From assembly GCF_001904655.1 (NCBI RefSeq), contig NZ_MRCC01000010.1:62001-126000 (forward strand): DNA of 64,000 nucleotides, in the 5' to 3' direction. This DNA comes from Chroogloeocystis siderophila 5.2 s.c.1. GTDB taxonomy: Bacteria; Cyanobacteriota; Cyanobacteriia; Cyanobacteriales; Chroococcidiopsidaceae. The translations under genes and the position numbers were made by a program. The notes beneath the pieces are model-generated. The model was not told where the DNA came from. It worked only from the letters and a program-made list of their open reading frames with translations, and did no database searches. Shown piece after piece: positions 42,279 through 54,760 of this stretch. How positions within the stretch are numbered: the first letter of the stretch is position 1; the number at the start of each line of letters is the position of its first letter.

Positions 42279-42998
42279 CTATTTGACTGAAGCATTTGTT
42301 TGTAATGCTTTGTGAAAAGTTTCCATTTGAGCGATGATTTGCTGTAATTGCTCTTGCAGTTCCTCGACTGGCGATGGTTCAGGTGCAGGCGCTAACTCGG
42401 AAACTTGTGAATTATGCTGCTTTTGAGTAAAAGTTGCTTGCGTGTATGCTAGATATGTTTGTGCTAGAGCAAACTGTGCAGTAGCTGATTGAACTGTTGA
42501 ACTAGGCGCTTCTTTTGGCTCTTCTGTAATGACAATGAACGGTTTGATAGCTTCTACTGGCTGCGATGAATGCTGTGGTGAAGTTGTTGTATTTTCTGAA
42601 GCAGAATTGGATATTTCACCATCTAAGAATGAATTTAATCCGAAATTTGCTAAGCGATATTCAGAAAGTTTGAGTTCTTTTAATAATTCTTCTTTTTCTT
42701 GTAAATGTTGTTGCAATCCAGATAACTGCTGCTCTACTTGCGCTGATTTACGGGAAGATTGTTGCCAGCCTGCAACTGCAACACTTGCAAGTCCTGTTCC
42801 TAAACTTAATAAGCTTGATAAGCCAAGATAAGGAGTAGCAATATCTCTAAGTTGACCGTGAAAAACAGGTTCTTCTTGTAACTGAATTTCTACAGGTTTA
42901 GAACCTAGTAAAGCTAAAGGTAAAGTTAGTGTAGCAAAAACTCCAGCAGAAAGAAGTACAGGAGGCAAAACAAATTTTTTGAAGATAGATGCAGTCAT
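42279..42998 (-). CDS. Membrane-anchored coiled-coil protein of unknown function
   Basis: A 239-residue protein. Two hydrophobic segments are visible: residues about 10-32 (LPPVLLSAGVFATLTLPLAL) and about 57-77 (YLGLSSLLSLGTGLASVAVA). Next is a coiled-coil stretch (about 82-112, SAQVEQQLSGLQQHLQEKEE), a low-complexity Ser/Thr/Pro region, and a C-terminal coiled coil (VEELQEQLQQIIAQMETFHK). No known domain was recognised. It looks like the many cyanobacterial proteins with a membrane hairpin and cytoplasmic coils. It stands alone, with the MITE-like element 76 bases beyond its stop. Confidence 0.75.
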   Translation of the reverse strand: MTASIFKKFVLPPVLLSAGVFATLTLPLALLGSKPVEIQLQEEPVFHGQLRDIATPYLGLSSLLSLGTGLASVAVAGWQQSSRKSAQVEQQLSGLQQHLQEKEELLKELKLSEYRLANFGLNSFLDGEISNSASENTTTSPQHSSQPVEAIKPFIVITEEPKEAPSSTVQSATAQFALAQTYLAYTQATFTQKQHNSQVSELAPAPEPSPVEELQEQLQQIIAQMETFHKALQTNASVK

Positions 42999-43581
42999 AT
43001 TTAATAATTGTAAGTGATGTTGTTAGGAAATAAGAAAAGGAAAGAATGTTTTGAAAACTAAAGTAAATACTAGGCTTTAATTTAATGATTATTATTTGTC
43101 AATATTTAGTAATAGAATACTAATGAAACTCATTTTTATTTGTGCTGTTTAATCGGCTCGTTGTTTTCTACACCAAGTTTAACTTTGGTAGCGCAATTGT
43201 CTGTATAGAAAAAGTAAAGTTACGTGGAATTACTTAAATCTATTGTAAGGATTTTTAGTGAAGTAAGTCAACGACTGTTGTACTAAATCGTTGCAATTAC
43301 TTATGCTGCAATGATTTGGAGTGAGGTAGAAAGATAATAGTGTGCGATCGCGCTCTAAGCGATAGAGGCACTTTTTGATACTCAAGCCTATCATATTCAA
43401 TAGAAAGCCTGACGCATAAGTTGGCGGCTCATAAACTTCATTTAAATACGTGCAATAACTGTTGCAAAGGCTCTTTTAGATACTTTTGTCACAACTACTC
43501 CAAGGATATTCCTGACTTCAAAGAGAATATTGCACTTCATGCTGAACGGAACTGTAACTAATTTGCTGCATATATATAAGT
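42999..43581. other. Gene-free spacer
   Basis: This 583-base A/T-rich spacer separates two divergent genes. Apart from one HIP1-like GCGATCGC (about 43345) I saw no repeats, promoters of consensus quality or RNA features. Confidence 0.5.
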
Positions 43582-45282
43582 ATGACTAAACCTTTTTTAG
43601 TTCATTTGACTCGTTTACTAAGTTTACTAGTATTTATACTGAATAAATTAGTTCAATTTTTACTCTCAAGTGCTTATTTGTTTAACGGAAGTCATCGCTG
43701 GCACTTTCTGTGGGGGGAGAAGTATGACCAACGCCGTAGCAAGATAACATTTGCACAGTTGCTATGTTTATTCGTTTTAACGACAACTGTATTGATAATT
43801 CCTGCGCTATGGCAAGAAACAAGAGCAATAACGCGCGCAGATACAACAATACAGCTTCCTTTGTCTACTCAAGGCTCAAAAATTATTGATACCAAAGGCA
43901 ATCAAGTGTTACTCAGGGGTGTAAATTGGTTTGGAATAGAAACCGAGTTACATATACCGCACGGTTTATGGCTACGTGATTATCAGGAAATGCTAGCTCA
44001 AATCAAGCATCTAGGATATAACACGATTCGCTTACCTTACTCCGTACAATCACTGAGGAGCACAACTACCAGTGGAATCGACTACAAAAGAGGTGCTAAT
44101 CAAGAACTTGAAGGGAAAACACCCCTAGAAGTCATGGACTGCATCATTCAAGAAGCACAGCGTCAAGGCTTGTTTATTTTATTAGACAGTCATCGGTTGA
44201 ATGATCGGCAAATTCCTGAATTATGGTACGGTGATGGATTTACGGAGCAAGACTGGATTGATACATGGAAAATGCTAGCGGTTCGTTATCAAAATCAAGC
44301 TAATGTCATTGGTGCCGATTTAAAAAATGAACCTCACGGTCGTGCAAGTTGGGGAACTAACGATTTAGCAACTGATTGGCGACTTGCTGCGGAACGTGCA
44401 GGTAATGCGATTCTTGCGATCAATCCTAACTGGTTAATTGTAGTCGAAGGTGTCGAGAACAATGTTCCAGGACAACGATTATCAGGACATTGGCAAGGAG
44501 GTAATCTTGAAGGTGTGCGACGTTATCCCGTGCGGTTGTCGCGTCCTAGTCAATTAGTCTATTCTCCGCATGAATACGGTCCTGGAGTTTACAATCAGCC
44601 TTGGTTTAGGGAGCAAACTTTTCCTAATAATCTCTACCATCGTTGGGAAACTGGGTTTAATTACATTGCTACGCAAAATATCGCTCCAATTTTAGTTGGG
44701 GAGTTTGGCGGTCGTTATGTCGATAATTTATCTAAAGAAGGTATTTGGCAGCAGCAATTTGTGAAGTACATTCACAAAAATCATCTCAGCTTTACCTATT
44801 GGAGTTGGAATCCTAATAGTGAAGACACAGGCGGGATTCTGCAAGATGATTGGCAAAGTATTAATGTACCTAAACAAAATTTGTTAAGTCGGTTATTAGA
44901 TAATATTCCTTTTGCTCCAGCCACAGCAAGCGACGCGATCGCATCCAAAAATCCGATTCAAAGTCCTTCTCGCAAGCTCAAAGTGACAACTCAATTACAA
45001 TCTGATTGGCAAACAGGGTTTTGTGTGAGTTTACAAGTCGCTAATCAAAGCAGTACTTTGATAAACGATTGGCAAGTTAGTTTCCAAATGCGCGACGCAA
45101 CGATTAACAATATTTGGAACGCGACATTCAAAAAGCAGCACCATAAGCGATCGCACTACATACTCTCTCCAGAAGATTGGGCAAAAAATATTGCACCAAA
45201 TCAAGTGAGAGGTTTTGGTTTTTGTGCAACTAAGCAAGGTGCAAACTATCACCCGCAACAGGTATCTGTTTCTAGCCTATAA
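43582..45282 (+). CDS. GH5-family endoglucanase-like enzyme with CBM2 and N-terminal membrane anchor
   Basis: A 566-residue glycoside hydrolase. The N-terminal 80 residues carry two hydrophobic stretches (about 5-33 and 53-76) that look like a membrane anchor rather than a simple signal peptide. The catalytic domain (about 95-435) starts STQGSKIIDTKGNQVLLRGV and has acid/base Glu250 in ADLKNEPHG and nucleophile Glu374 in LVGEFGGRYVD, with SPHEYGPGVY between them; it resembles Acidothermus E1-type cellulases (GH5_1). The C-terminus (about 470-566) resembles a CBM2 cellulose-binding module with paired cysteines (GFCVSLQVANQS...GFGFCATKQG). It could trim cellulose or other beta-glucan in the sheath or cell surface. 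A terminator follows. Confidence 0.9.
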   Translation: MTKPFLVHLTRLLSLLVFILNKLVQFLLSSAYLFNGSHRWHFLWGEKYDQRRSKITFAQLLCLFVLTTTVLIIPALWQETRAITRADTTIQLPLSTQGSKIIDTKGNQVLLRGVNWFGIETELHIPHGLWLRDYQEMLAQIKHLGYNTIRLPYSVQSLRSTTTSGIDYKRGANQELEGKTPLEVMDCIIQEAQRQGLFILLDSHRLNDRQIPELWYGDGFTEQDWIDTWKMLAVRYQNQANVIGADLKNEPHGRASWGTNDLATDWRLAAERAGNAILAINPNWLIVVEGVENNVPGQRLSGHWQGGNLEGVRRYPVRLSRPSQLVYSPHEYGPGVYNQPWFREQTFPNNLYHRWETGFNYIATQNIAPILVGEFGGRYVDNLSKEGIWQQQFVKYIHKNHLSFTYWSWNPNSEDTGGILQDDWQSINVPKQNLLSRLLDNIPFAPATASDAIASKNPIQSPSRKLKVTTQLQSDWQTGFCVSLQVANQSSTLINDWQVSFQMRDATINNIWNATFKKQHHKRSHYILSPEDWAKNIAPNQVRGFGFCATKQGANYHPQQVSVSSL

Positions 45283-45304
45283 GCTTTATTTCCTTCATCA
45301 AGAA

Positions 45305-45340
45305 ACCCTCTAAACCAAAATAGGATTAGAGGGTCTTTTT
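45305..45340 (+). terminator. Rho-independent terminator after the GH5 gene
   Basis: ACCCTCTAA (45305-45313) pairs with TTAGAGGGT (45326-45334) across a 12-base loop, followed by CTTTTT. It lies 22 bases past the stop of the glucanase gene and separates it from the convergent rpoC2. Confidence 0.8.
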
Positions 45341-45379
45341 ATCTCAGTTTGAAATTAGCTGATGAGAAGTTGTTATTGC

Positions 45380-48300
45380 TTAGATATCGTCATCATCATC
45401 TTCTTCGTAATCATCCTCGTCTTCATCCTCTTCTACTTCAAAGTCCTCAATTTCATCACTAATCATCAAGTCCTCATCATCATCTTGAATAAAGGAATTA
45501 CGGTCAAAGCTAAAACTATCTCCCAAACCGCCGTCTAGATTGTAAGCGCGAGCCGTACGGTCATCAAGCACAACATCGAGCGAATCTTCGCCATCGTCAA
45601 AGACACTTCCTGAATCAAGCGAGAGATCTTCACTCATCGGACTTGTTAATTCCTCGTAGGCATTAAAGCCTGTTCCCGCAGGAATCAGTCGTCCAATAAT
45701 CACGTTTTCTTTCAAACCGCGCAACCAGTCTGATTTTCCTTCAATTGCGGCTTCAGTGAGGACTCGCGTCGTTTCTTGGAAGGACGCGGCTGAAATAAAG
45801 CTGTCGGTATTGAGCGATGCCTTAGTAATACCGAGGAGCATTGGCGTATATTGCGCTTTAGCACCTCCGGTAATACTCATTGCTTCATTAACTTGCTCAA
45901 TTTGCCGCAGTTCAACCAACTCACCAGGAAGCATCGTGGTATCACCACCATCATCAACACGGACTTTGGAGGTCATTTGTCGCACGATGACTTCGATATG
46001 CTTATCAGCAATATCAATTCCTTGCGATTGGTAGACGGTCTGTACTTCGTTCACTAAGAAGGTTTGCACTTGCTGCAATGCTTCTAAAGCATCTGCATAC
46101 GCGCCTTGCTGTGTGCCATACTCGAAGAAAATTTCGAGAATCTCGTGCGGATTTGCAGGTCCTTCGGTGAGAGGCATTCCGACTTCTACCCTTGCGCCAT
46201 CAGGTACAACAGCATTCTGCCCAGGTCCAATCGGATATTCGGTAACAGCGCCAGAATCTTCGACAACTCGAATTGCGACTGTTTCATCCTCCAACCTGCC
46301 AACTTCAACTGTTCCAGGTCTACGAGCAAGAACGCAAGCTTCTTTAGGCTTACGAGCTTCTAGGAGTTCTTCAATTCTCGGTAAACCTTGAATGATATCT
46401 CCAGTCTTAGCCCGCTCAAATACGAGTAGTACTAAGTTATCACCACGTTGAACTAAACCGCCATCCTCAACTTGTAGTACAGCGCCTGGTGAAACGCGAT
46501 ACGGACGCGCAATGCGCAAAACGACTTCGTAATTGTTACTAGCTAAAGCAGTATCGGCAGCACCTTGACTTGCCGTCATCGGGCTTTTAACTTCCAGTAC
46601 TTGACCGGACTCTTGCAGAACGATTCCTGGAGCGATTTCGCGACCAGCAATGAGTAAGTCACCGACTTTGACGTGAGGTTTCTCTTTCGTTGTTACCGTA
46701 AATTGATCCGTAGATCGAACAACCAAGATCCGCCGAATTGCTTCTGCGCCCTCGCGGATACCGCGAATTTCTCCTGCTTCTTTACACTGAATCTCAGTAC
46801 GGGCGACAACAGCACCAGGCTCGATTGTTTGTCCATCTTCGACGAGGAGCCTCGTTTGAGTACTACCTTGAGTCGCATCCGCCGCAATATCGCGCCGAAT
46901 CACTAAGGATTCAAGAATCACTAGCTGCAAGCGTTGAACGTTAGGATCTTCCTCATCGGGAACTAACTCGATGTCAGCCAGCATGGGCGAACCTGTGTGT
47001 TCAGGTGATTGCATTTGCTCAATTTCTAATACCAATTGAGTTCGTAGCAGTTCTACTCCTTCGACCGATCTGACTCGCTCTGAGTCTTTGTAGGGAACGC
47101 GTTGCACGGCTCGCAGTGTAATCGATCGACCCGCGCCTGCACTCGATTGCGTGCTTGGCACTGAGGGTTCATCAGGTACCGCAAATTCAGTGACTGGGCG
47201 TAGTAATAACGCCGGTCCCTCTGGTGATTCGACATACTCGATGTAACGCAAATCAGAGAGTGTGTGACCTGGTAAAATCTCCTCACCTGGTTGACCAAAC
47301 GTGCCATCGCGGTTCATCACTGCTTCAGGATCGTCTACCATCAGCAGTTCGCCAGGTTTGATAACTAGCTCGCGGAGGATATCGTTTTTCTGAGTGACTT
47401 CGACTACACCACTGTTTTGGCAGAAGATATCCTTAACGACTTCTGTGCCAGCTTCAACGTATTGAGCATCTTCCACCATCAAGAGCGAGATATCTTTGTT
47501 GACTTCGTGAGTTTCTTCAGGAATCCACAAGATTGTTCCGCCTTGAACAATTTCGTAGCCTTGCTTAGCTTTACCTTTTTTCGCGAGTTCAATGCCAGAA
47601 TACTTAATCAAACCACCAGTCGTGGTGCGATATGCGTCAGAAATTAGTTCTGCAACGACTTGATTATTTTGCACTTTTGTGCCTGGAGTCGCGAGCAGCG
47701 AGAACATTTGGTTATTGTTGGTTTCGATCAGATATTGATCGCGACCTTGACTGTGTTCTACACGGACTTTAGCAGTATCTAGCACAACAGAGGCAGTGAT
47801 AATTTCGATTTCTCGTCCACCTTTGCCGTTGTTGACACTGGTTGTAGGTATGCGAACAGTACCACCATAGACTGTATTTAGCCGTGTTTCTGCCAGGACG
47901 CTGTTTGCTTCTACCTGAGTACCATTAACAACCGATGGCTCGGCGCCTGGAGGTAAGTTATACACTTCTCCCGATAAAATCCAGATCAAGCCACCGCGTG
48001 CAGCGGTAGTTGTTGTATTACCTTGGCGGTCGGTTTTTTCTTCAGGTACGACGTCAGCAAACTTAACTTCACCTGCTAAGTCTGAAGCAACGTCTTTGGT
48101 CGCTTTTTCAGTATGTGCGCGGGTGTTACGACCACCGATCGCAACTTCGGCTAAAAGTTCGCCAACTTTTACTTTTTGACCGTCGGTGATATATAGCGTC
48201 GAGCCTTGTGTTACTGGAATTGTGACTTTCTCGCCGGAAGTTGCCTCAACCGTTAATGAACCATTGGCTTCGACAATCAATGCGTCTTCACCATGACGCG

Positions 48301-49426
48301 TACGGAAAGGTCGAGTCCGCAAGCGGCTAGGAATGCGTAATGTTCCTTCAACTTCACTGCGTACTTGGCGGGCGACTTCACCCGTGAACACGCCTCCTGT
48401 GTGAAACGTCCGCATCGTTAACTGCGTTCCAGGTTCGCCAATACTTTGCGCCGCAATGATTCCTACAGCTTCGCCAAGATCGACCATTTCGGCATGAGCT
48501 AAACTCCAACCATAACAATGTTGACATACGGATCGCGCCGCTTCACACGTGAGAGGCGATCGCACGATGACTTCTTCAACGCCTGCTTTCTCGATGTGTT
48601 TCGCAACTTCGTCAGAAATTGGCTGATTTTTCTTGTGCAAGACTTCTTGCGTTTCGGGATGCACGATATCGGTTGCGGCGACTCTGCCTAACAGTCGCGA
48701 ACTCAGCGGAATCATGACGCGATCACCCTCGCGCATCGCGCGTAGTGAAATCCCCCGCGTTGTCCCGCAATCAATTTCGCGAATGATCACATCTTGTGCA
48801 ACGTCTACTAGACGACGCGTCAAGTAACCAGAGTCAGCAGTTCTGAGTGCGGTATCAACCAACCCTTTTCTCGCTCCGTAAGAAGAAATAATATACTCAG
48901 TTACGGTTAAGCCTTCGCGGAAGTTCGTTTTAATCGGTAAGTCGATGATCTCACCTTGAGGATCAGCCATCAAACCGCGCATTCCTACCAACTGGCGCAC
49001 CTGGGAAATGTTACCCCGCGCCCCAGAGAATGCCATCATGTACACCGAGTTCAACGGATTCGTCGCACGGAAGTGATCGACGACTTCATCTTTGAGCGCT
49101 TCACTCGTACTATTCCAAGTATCGATAACTTTCTGGAAGCGTTCGACTTCGGTAATTTCGCCGCGCGTATAGCGTTCTTCGGTCGCTCGAATTTCTGCTT
49201 CAGCGGCTTCGAGTAAAGCACGCTTGCTCGGAGGTACCATTAAGTCATCAACGCTAATGGAAACACCCGCTTTTGTGGCGTAGCGAAATCCCAAGTCTTT
49301 CAAACGGTCAGCGATCGCGGCTGTGCGAGCCGTTCCATAATTGGTAAAAGCCCAAGCGATTAAATTTTTCAGCTGCCCCTTGTCAACAACCCGATTGCGA
49401 AAAATCATTCCCTTTTGTTCTGCCAT
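45380..49426 (-). CDS. rpoC2: RNA polymerase beta-prime subunit, C-terminal part (RpoC2)
   Basis: The 1348-residue C-terminal half of beta-prime, separate in cyanobacteria and chloroplasts. Key regions: start [20 protein letters not shown]; zinc-site Cys in [24 protein letters not shown]; trigger-loop area [20 protein letters not shown] and TFHTGG; then the long cyanobacteria-specific SBHM insertion (about 350-950); end motifs [53 protein letters not shown] and [16 protein letters not shown]. The last 40 residues are an acidic tail of Asp/Glu ([15 protein letters not shown]). It is the last gene of rpoB-rpoC1-rpoC2, 66 bases after rpoC1. Confidence 0.98.
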   Translation of the reverse strand: MAEQKGMIFRNRVVDKGQLKNLIAWAFTNYGTARTAAIADRLKDLGFRYATKAGVSISVDDLMVPPSKRALLEAAEAEIRATEERYTRGEITEVERFQKVIDTWNSTSEALKDEVVDHFRATNPLNSVYMMAFSGARGNISQVRQLVGMRGLMADPQGEIIDLPIKTNFREGLTVTEYIISSYGARKGLVDTALRTADSGYLTRRLVDVAQDVIIREIDCGTTRGISLRAMREGDRVMIPLSSRLLGRVAATDIVHPETQEVLHKKNQPISDEVAKHIEKAGVEEVIVRSPLTCEAARSVCQHCYGWSLAHAEMVDLGEAVGIIAAQSIGEPGTQLTMRTFHTGGVFTGEVARQVRSEVEGTLRIPSRLRTRPFRTRHGEDALIVEANGSLTVEATSGEKVTIPVTQGSTLYITDGQKVKVGELLAEVAIGGRNTRAHTEKATKDVASDLAGEVKFADVVPEEKTDRQGNTTTTAARGGLIWILSGEVYNLPPGAEPSVVNGTQVEANSVLAETRLNTVYGGTVRIPTTSVNNGKGGREIEIITASVVLDTAKVRVEHSQGRDQYLIETNNNQMFSLLATPGTKVQNNQVVAELISDAYRTTTGGLIKYSGIELAKKGKAKQGYEIVQGGTILWIPEETHEVNKDISLLMVEDAQYVEAGTEVVKDIFCQNSGVVEVTQKNDILRELVIKPGELLMVDDPEAVMNRDGTFGQPGEEILPGHTLSDLRYIEYVESPEGPALLLRPVTEFAVPDEPSVPSTQSSAGAGRSITLRAVQRVPYKDSERVRSVEGVELLRTQLVLEIEQMQSPEHTGSPMLADIELVPDEEDPNVQRLQLVILESLVIRRDIAADATQGSTQTRLLVEDGQTIEPGAVVARTEIQCKEAGEIRGIREGAEAIRRILVVRSTDQFTVTTKEKPHVKVGDLLIAGREIAPGIVLQESGQVLEVKSPMTASQGAADTALASNNYEVVLRIARPYRVSPGAVLQVEDGGLVQRGDNLVLLVFERAKTGDIIQGLPRIEELLEARKPKEACVLARRPGTVEVGRLEDETVAIRVVEDSGAVTEYPIGPGQNAVVPDGARVEVGMPLTEGPANPHEILEIFFEYGTQQGAYADALEALQQVQTFLVNEVQTVYQSQGIDIADKHIEVIVRQMTSKVRVDDGGDTTMLPGELVELRQIEQVNEAMSITGGAKAQYTPMLLGITKASLNTDSFISAASFQETTRVLTEAAIEGKSDWLRGLKENVIIGRLIPAGTGFNAYEELTSPMSEDLSLDSGSVFDDGEDSLDVVLDDRTARAYNLDGGLGDSFSFDRNSFIQDDDEDLMISDEIEDFEVEEDEDEDDYEEDDDDDI

Positions 49427-49492
49427 TTTTCTACTATCCCTATTAGCGATTGGCGTTCGGCAATTAGTTCTCGTTGCTCATTGCCTACTGCT

Positions 49493-51367
49493 TTACTGCA
49501 ACGCTTCCTGAATTACTTTGTTGTAAATAACGCGACCTGGAGTTGTTTGTATAAACTGAGAAATCAAATTTCCATTAGCATCTTCACGGGTACGCCGTTC
49601 GCGATAGTGTTTTGTTACCGTGCCATCATCATTTTGTTCGACTTTAACCGGTTCAGTATCTGGTTTTGTTGATTCGACTTCGCCATCAAACCGTACCCAG
49701 ACTTTGGCATGAAGTGCGACTTGCTCTTGTTCGTAAGCCATAATCGCGTCGTCAAGCGAAGCAAAGAAGCGTCCAGCACCTTTTTGGCTGTGGGGATTTT
49801 CTGCTGTTAGGTAATAGCACCCCAAGACCATATCTTGGCTAGGAGTAATAATTGGTCTACCTGTTGCTGGTGACAGAATATTATTAGACGCCAGCATCAG
49901 TAATCGTGCTTCGGCTTGTGACTCTAAAGACAATGGCACGTGAACCGCCATTTGGTCTCCGTCAAAGTCAGCGTTAAACGCAGGGCAGACAAGCGGATGC
50001 AGTTGAATCGCGCGCCCTTCTACAAGAATCGGTTCAAAGGCTTGAATTCCTAAGCGGTGCAGCGTCGGCGCGCGGTTGAGTAAGACGGGATGACCTTCAA
50101 TCACTTCTTCGAGGACATCCCACACACTTGGATCGCCTCGCGAGATTAGCTTTTTAGCCGCTTTAATGTTGTTGACTAACCCCGACCGAATCAATCGGTG
50201 AATGACAAAAGGTTGGAACAACTCGATCGCCATTTCTCTGGGTAAACCGCATTGATGAATATGAAGTTTTGGTCCCACAACAATGACGGATCGCCCTGAG
50301 TAGTCAACCCTTTTACCGAGTAAGTTCTGCCGGAAACGACCTTGTTTACCCTCAATGATGTCTGACAAAGATTTCAGCGGTCGGTTATTTGCGCCTACCA
50401 CAGTTCGACCGCGACGCCCGTTATCAATTAGCGCATCGACGGCTTCTTGCAACATCCGCTTTTCGTTGCGAACGATAATTTCAGGCGCTAAAATTTCCTG
50501 CAATCTTGCCAAGCGATTATTGCGGTTAATGACTCGACGGTAAAGGTCATTCAAGTCAGAAGTTGCGAAACGACCGCCATCAAGCTGCACCATCGGGCGC
50601 AAATCGGGAGGAATGACAGGAATAACAGTCATCACCATCCAATCAGGTTGCGAGCCAGTGGCGATAAAGTTATCGATTACCCGCAGTCGCTTAATCAGCT
50701 TGGCGCGTTTTTGTCCTTTGGCGTTAGCGATTTCTTCGCGCAGTTTTTCGGCTTCAGTTTCTAAGTTGATATCCGATAGCAAACGCGCTAGCGCTTCCGC
50801 ACCAATGCCCACTTCTACGCCAGTCAGCTGCGAGTCTTCGCTGTAGATTTGGTCTTCAATTTCGAGCCACTGGTCTTCGGTTAAGAGTTGTTTGTAAGTT
50901 AAAGTCTCAGCATTACCAGGAGACAGAACAACGTAAGCGTTGAAGTAAACAATTTGTTCGACATCGCGTAGGGGCATATCGAGCAAAATTGAGATATAGC
51001 TTGGTATCCCTTTGAGATACCAAACGTGCGCAACAGGTGCAGCAAGTTTGATGTATCCCATGCGATGGCGGCGAACGCGGGATTCGGTAACTTCTACTCC
51101 ACAGCGTTCGCAGACAATACCACGGTGTCGTACTCGTTTATATTTACCACAGTGACATTCCCAGTCTTTTGCTGGACCAAAGATGCGTTCGCAAAATAGC
51201 CCATCCATCTCTGGTTTAAGTGTTCTGTAGTTAATTGTCTCTGGTTTGGTAACTTCCCCGACGATTTGACCGTTAGGCAGGGTACGTTCTCCCCACTGCC
51301 GAATGCGTTCGGGTGAAGCTAAACCAATCTTCACATAGTCAAACTGCGTTGTTTGCGCGTGTCTCAT
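49493..51367 (-). CDS. rpoC1: RNA polymerase gamma subunit (RpoC1)
   Basis: The 624-residue N-terminal part of beta-prime, called gamma in cyanobacteria. The zinc-binding domain has [20 protein letters not shown]. The clamp and active site follow: [50 protein letters not shown] and the catalytic [12 protein letters not shown] (three Asp that hold Mg2+). Length matches the family (about 625). The gene stands 93 bases after rpoB and is followed by rpoC2; in most bacteria both would be one rpoC. Confidence 0.98.
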   Translation of the reverse strand: MRHAQTTQFDYVKIGLASPERIRQWGERTLPNGQIVGEVTKPETINYRTLKPEMDGLFCERIFGPAKDWECHCGKYKRVRHRGIVCERCGVEVTESRVRRHRMGYIKLAAPVAHVWYLKGIPSYISILLDMPLRDVEQIVYFNAYVVLSPGNAETLTYKQLLTEDQWLEIEDQIYSEDSQLTGVEVGIGAEALARLLSDINLETEAEKLREEIANAKGQKRAKLIKRLRVIDNFIATGSQPDWMVMTVIPVIPPDLRPMVQLDGGRFATSDLNDLYRRVINRNNRLARLQEILAPEIIVRNEKRMLQEAVDALIDNGRRGRTVVGANNRPLKSLSDIIEGKQGRFRQNLLGKRVDYSGRSVIVVGPKLHIHQCGLPREMAIELFQPFVIHRLIRSGLVNNIKAAKKLISRGDPSVWDVLEEVIEGHPVLLNRAPTLHRLGIQAFEPILVEGRAIQLHPLVCPAFNADFDGDQMAVHVPLSLESQAEARLLMLASNNILSPATGRPIITPSQDMVLGCYYLTAENPHSQKGAGRFFASLDDAIMAYEQEQVALHAKVWVRFDGEVESTKPDTEPVKVEQNDDGTVTKHYRERRTREDANGNLISQFIQTTPGRVIYNKVIQEALQ

Positions 51368-51460
51368 ATCTAAGGGATTGGAAATTGGAAGGGAATAAGG
51401 AGTCAGGGGTAAGAGATCGGGGGTAGACAGCGATGTACTCTGCCTCTCCCCCTAGACGGA

Positions 51461-54400
51461 TTACATATCGTCTTCTAGTGCCTCGCGAGTTAAGGATTCG
51501 TAGGTAGGACGTGAAGGCGTGCGGCGATTACCAGTGTCTGCCATCAGATCGACTTCGGCATCTGTAGTACTACCGTCTGCTTGCGTTTCGACTTTGTGGA
51601 CGGCAATATCTAACCCTAGCGATTGCAGTTCGCGCATCAACACTTTGAAGGATTCTGGTGTGCCTGGTCGCGGAATGGCTTTGCCTTTAACGATCGAATT
51701 GAGTGCTTCGTTACGTCCTTGCATATCATCCGATTTGACGGTGAGCAATTCCTGCAAGGTATACGCTGCACCAAAGGCTTCTAATGCCCATACTTCCATC
51801 TCGCCAAAGCGCTGACCTCCTTGTTGTGCCTTACCACCTAGAGGCTGCTGTGTGACTAAAGAGTATGGTCCGGTAGAACGTGCGTGAATCTTATCATCGA
51901 CAAGGTGAACGAGTTTGAGCATATACGCCATACCAACGGTGATTGGGCGATCAAATGCCTCTCCCGTACGACCATCAAATACCTTGATTTTGCCTGGGGC
52001 TTCGGGGTCAAATAACCAATTTTTACCGCTGCGATCGCGAGCTTCACTTAATTTGCTGTGCACTAGCGTTCGCGATGACTCTTCGCCGTACATTTCGTCA
52101 AACGGCGTTACTTTGAACCGCGCACCTAAGTTTTCTCCAGCCCAACCGAGTAAGCACTCGAAGACTTGACCGACGTTCATCCGCGAAGGTACACCCAGCG
52201 GATTTAGCACAATGTCTACAGGTGTGCCATCTTCTAAGTACGGCATATCTTCCATTGGCAAAATTCGGGAAATAATGCCTTTATTGCCATGACGTCCTGC
52301 CATTTTGTCGCCAACTTGAATTTTGCGCTTTTGCGCGACGTAGACGCGTACCACCATATTTGCTCCAGGCGGCAGTTCATCGCCTTGTTCGCGGGTAAAT
52401 ACACGCACATCGACGACCCGACCTTTTTCGCCGTTGGGGACTCGCAAGGAGTTATCGCGGACATCACGGGCTTTTTCGCCGAAAATGGCACGTAATAATT
52501 TTTCTTCGGGGGGTTGATCCGATTCGCCTTTGGGAGTGACTTTACCGACGAGAATATCTCCGGCTTCTACCCAAGCACCGATGCGGATGATTCCCTGTTC
52601 GTCGAGTTGTCGTAGTGCGTCTTCCCCGACGTTCGGAATTTCCCGCGTGATTTCTTCGGGACCTAGTTTAGTTTGTCTTGCTTCAATTTCATACTTTTCA
52701 ATGTGAATTGAAGTATAAGTATCTTCCTGAACGAGTCGTTCCGAAATCAAGATCGCGTCTTCGTAGTTGTAGCCTTCCCAGGGCATGTAGGCAACAAGGA
52801 TATTTTGACCAAGTGCCAATTCACCGCCTTCGGTTGCCGAACCATCTGCGATAACTTGACCCGCAACGACGCGATCGCCTTTTTGCACCAAAGGTCGTTG
52901 GTTCAAACACGTGTCTTGGTTTGAGCGCTGATATTTTGAGATTTGATACTCAATCTCGGTACCATTGCCATCGGGACGAACGCAAATGCGGTTAGCATCG
53001 ACATACGAAATCACACCATCTGTGCGACTCACAATCACCATTCCAGAGTCGCGTGCGGCTTGGGCTTCTAAACCAGTTCCGACCAGGGGACGTTCTGGTT
53101 TAAGCAACGGTACTGCTTGCCGTTGCATGTTCGACCCCATGAGCGCGCGGTTCGCATCATCATGCTCTAAGAAGGGGATCATGCTTGTTGCTACCGACAC
53201 AATTTGCACGGGCGATACAGCAACATAGTCTACTTGCTCTGGTGTCGTTGTTGTCCAGTCTTGGCGATAGCGGACGGGGACTTGCGCTCCCAAAATATAA
53301 CCGTTTTCGTCAACTGGAGTATCTCCTGGCGCAACGCGCAGATCGTCTTCTTCGTCTGCTGTCATATAAACTGGCGATTGATCGAAGCGGACGCGTCCGT
53401 TTTCTACGGCTCGAAATGGCGTTTCTAAAAACCCGTATTGGTTAACACGGGCGTGGGTTGCCAAAGAACCAATCAAACCCGCGTTGGGACCTTCTGGGGT
53501 TTCGATCGGGCAGATTCGCCCGTAGTGCGAGGGATGAATATCGCGTACAGCAAAGCCTGCACGTTCGCGGGTTAATCCTCCAGGACCTAACGCACTCAAG
53601 CGGCGTTTATGTGTCAGTTCAGCTAACGGATTTGTCTGATCCATAAACTGACTTAATTGGCTTGAACCGAAGAATTCTTTAATTGCGGCAACGAGTGGTT
53701 TAGGGTTAACTAAAGACGCAGGCGTCAAAGCGTCGGCATCCGATACAGTCATACGCTCGCGAATAATTCGCTCTAAGCGGTTTAAACCAACGCGTACCTG
53801 ATTCTGAAGTAATTCCCCAACACTGCGGACTCGGCGATTACCCAGGTGGTCAATATCATCGGTATTGCCAATGTCAAACTCTAGGTTGATCAAATAGTCA
53901 ACTGCTGCGAGAATATCATTAGACGTGAGAACTCGCGTCGTTTCAGGAATACTCAAGCGGAGTTTCTTGTTGAGCTTGTAGCGTCCGACACGACCAAGGT
54001 CATACCGTTTGGGATCAAAAAAGCGCGAGTCTAATAGCTGTTGACCGCCCAGTACAGTTGGTGGTTCACCAGGACGTAGCTTGCGGTATAACTCCATTAA
54101 GGCTTCTTCTTCCGAAAACTGCCCTTCCTTTTCAATTGTCTTTTGGAAATACTCTGGATGGCGCAGCGCATCGAAAATTTCATTATCTGATAGTCCGAGT
54201 GCTTTAAGTAATACTTGTGCGGACAGCTTGCGCGTTTTGTCGATGCGTACCCAGACTAAATCATTACGGTCAGTTTCAAATTTGAGCCACGCACCTCGGT
54301 TCGGAATCAAACTCGCTGAGTAGGTACGACGACCATTTTTATCAACTTCGGATTTGTAGTAAACTCCTGGCGAGCGGACAATCTGATTGACAATGACGCG

Positions 54401-54760
54401 TTCCGCACCATTAATAATAAAGGTACCGCGATCCGTCATTAAGGGGAGATCGCCAATAAAGACTTCTTGTTCTTTGATTTCACCTGTTTCTTTGTTAATC
54501 AATCGGGTAGGCACGTACATTTGTACCGCGTAGGTGCTATCGCGGCGCTTTGCTTCATCTACATCGTACTTAGGTCTTTTAAGTTTGTAGTTTTGACCGA
54601 TAAAATGTAGTTCTAATTTGCCTGTGTAATCTGTGATCGGAGAAAAGCTGTTAAGTTCTTCAATCAGACCGTCTTCTAAAAACCAACGGAAGCTAGAACG
54701 CTGAATTTCGATTAAGTCGGGCAATAGAAAAGTGGGTTCTATATAGGTTTCGTTCGTCAT
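51461..54760 (-). CDS. rpoB: RNA polymerase beta subunit (RpoB)
   Basis: A 1099-residue beta subunit, the cyanobacterial short form. Rifampicin-region text [20 protein letters not shown] then [20 protein letters not shown] is intact and wild-type-like. Other marks: [77 protein letters not shown] and [20 protein letters not shown]. It is the first gene of the rpoBC1C2 operon and preceded by a 706-base gene-free leader. Confidence 0.98.
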   Translation of the reverse strand: MTNETYIEPTFLLPDLIEIQRSSFRWFLEDGLIEELNSFSPITDYTGKLELHFIGQNYKLKRPKYDVDEAKRRDSTYAVQMYVPTRLINKETGEIKEQEVFIGDLPLMTDRGTFIINGAERVIVNQIVRSPGVYYKSEVDKNGRRTYSASLIPNRGAWLKFETDRNDLVWVRIDKTRKLSAQVLLKALGLSDNEIFDALRHPEYFQKTIEKEGQFSEEEALMELYRKLRPGEPPTVLGGQQLLDSRFFDPKRYDLGRVGRYKLNKKLRLSIPETTRVLTSNDILAAVDYLINLEFDIGNTDDIDHLGNRRVRSVGELLQNQVRVGLNRLERIIRERMTVSDADALTPASLVNPKPLVAAIKEFFGSSQLSQFMDQTNPLAELTHKRRLSALGPGGLTRERAGFAVRDIHPSHYGRICPIETPEGPNAGLIGSLATHARVNQYGFLETPFRAVENGRVRFDQSPVYMTADEEDDLRVAPGDTPVDENGYILGAQVPVRYRQDWTTTTPEQVDYVAVSPVQIVSVATSMIPFLEHDDANRALMGSNMQRQAVPLLKPERPLVGTGLEAQAARDSGMVIVSRTDGVISYVDANRICVRPDGNGTEIEYQISKYQRSNQDTCLNQRPLVQKGDRVVAGQVIADGSATEGGELALGQNILVAYMPWEGYNYEDAILISERLVQEDTYTSIHIEKYEIEARQTKLGPEEITREIPNVGEDALRQLDEQGIIRIGAWVEAGDILVGKVTPKGESDQPPEEKLLRAIFGEKARDVRDNSLRVPNGEKGRVVDVRVFTREQGDELPPGANMVVRVYVAQKRKIQVGDKMAGRHGNKGIISRILPMEDMPYLEDGTPVDIVLNPLGVPSRMNVGQVFECLLGWAGENLGARFKVTPFDEMYGEESSRTLVHSKLSEARDRSGKNWLFDPEAPGKIKVFDGRTGEAFDRPITVGMAYMLKLVHLVDDKIHARSTGPYSLVTQQPLGGKAQQGGQRFGEMEVWALEAFGAAYTLQELLTVKSDDMQGRNEALNSIVKGKAIPRPGTPESFKVLMRELQSLGLDIAVHKVETQADGSTTDAEVDLMADTGNRRTPSRPTYESLTREALEDDM

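Noticed and set aside
45756-49216. Several plus-strand open frames across rpoC2
   Set aside because: They are antisense shadows of a G/C-biased essential gene, with no ribosome sites or recognisable domains.
45380-51367. beta-prime subunit encoded by two genes, possibly a broken rpoC
   Set aside because: Split rpoC1/rpoC2 is the normal state in cyanobacteria and chloroplasts; both lengths and termini are standard.
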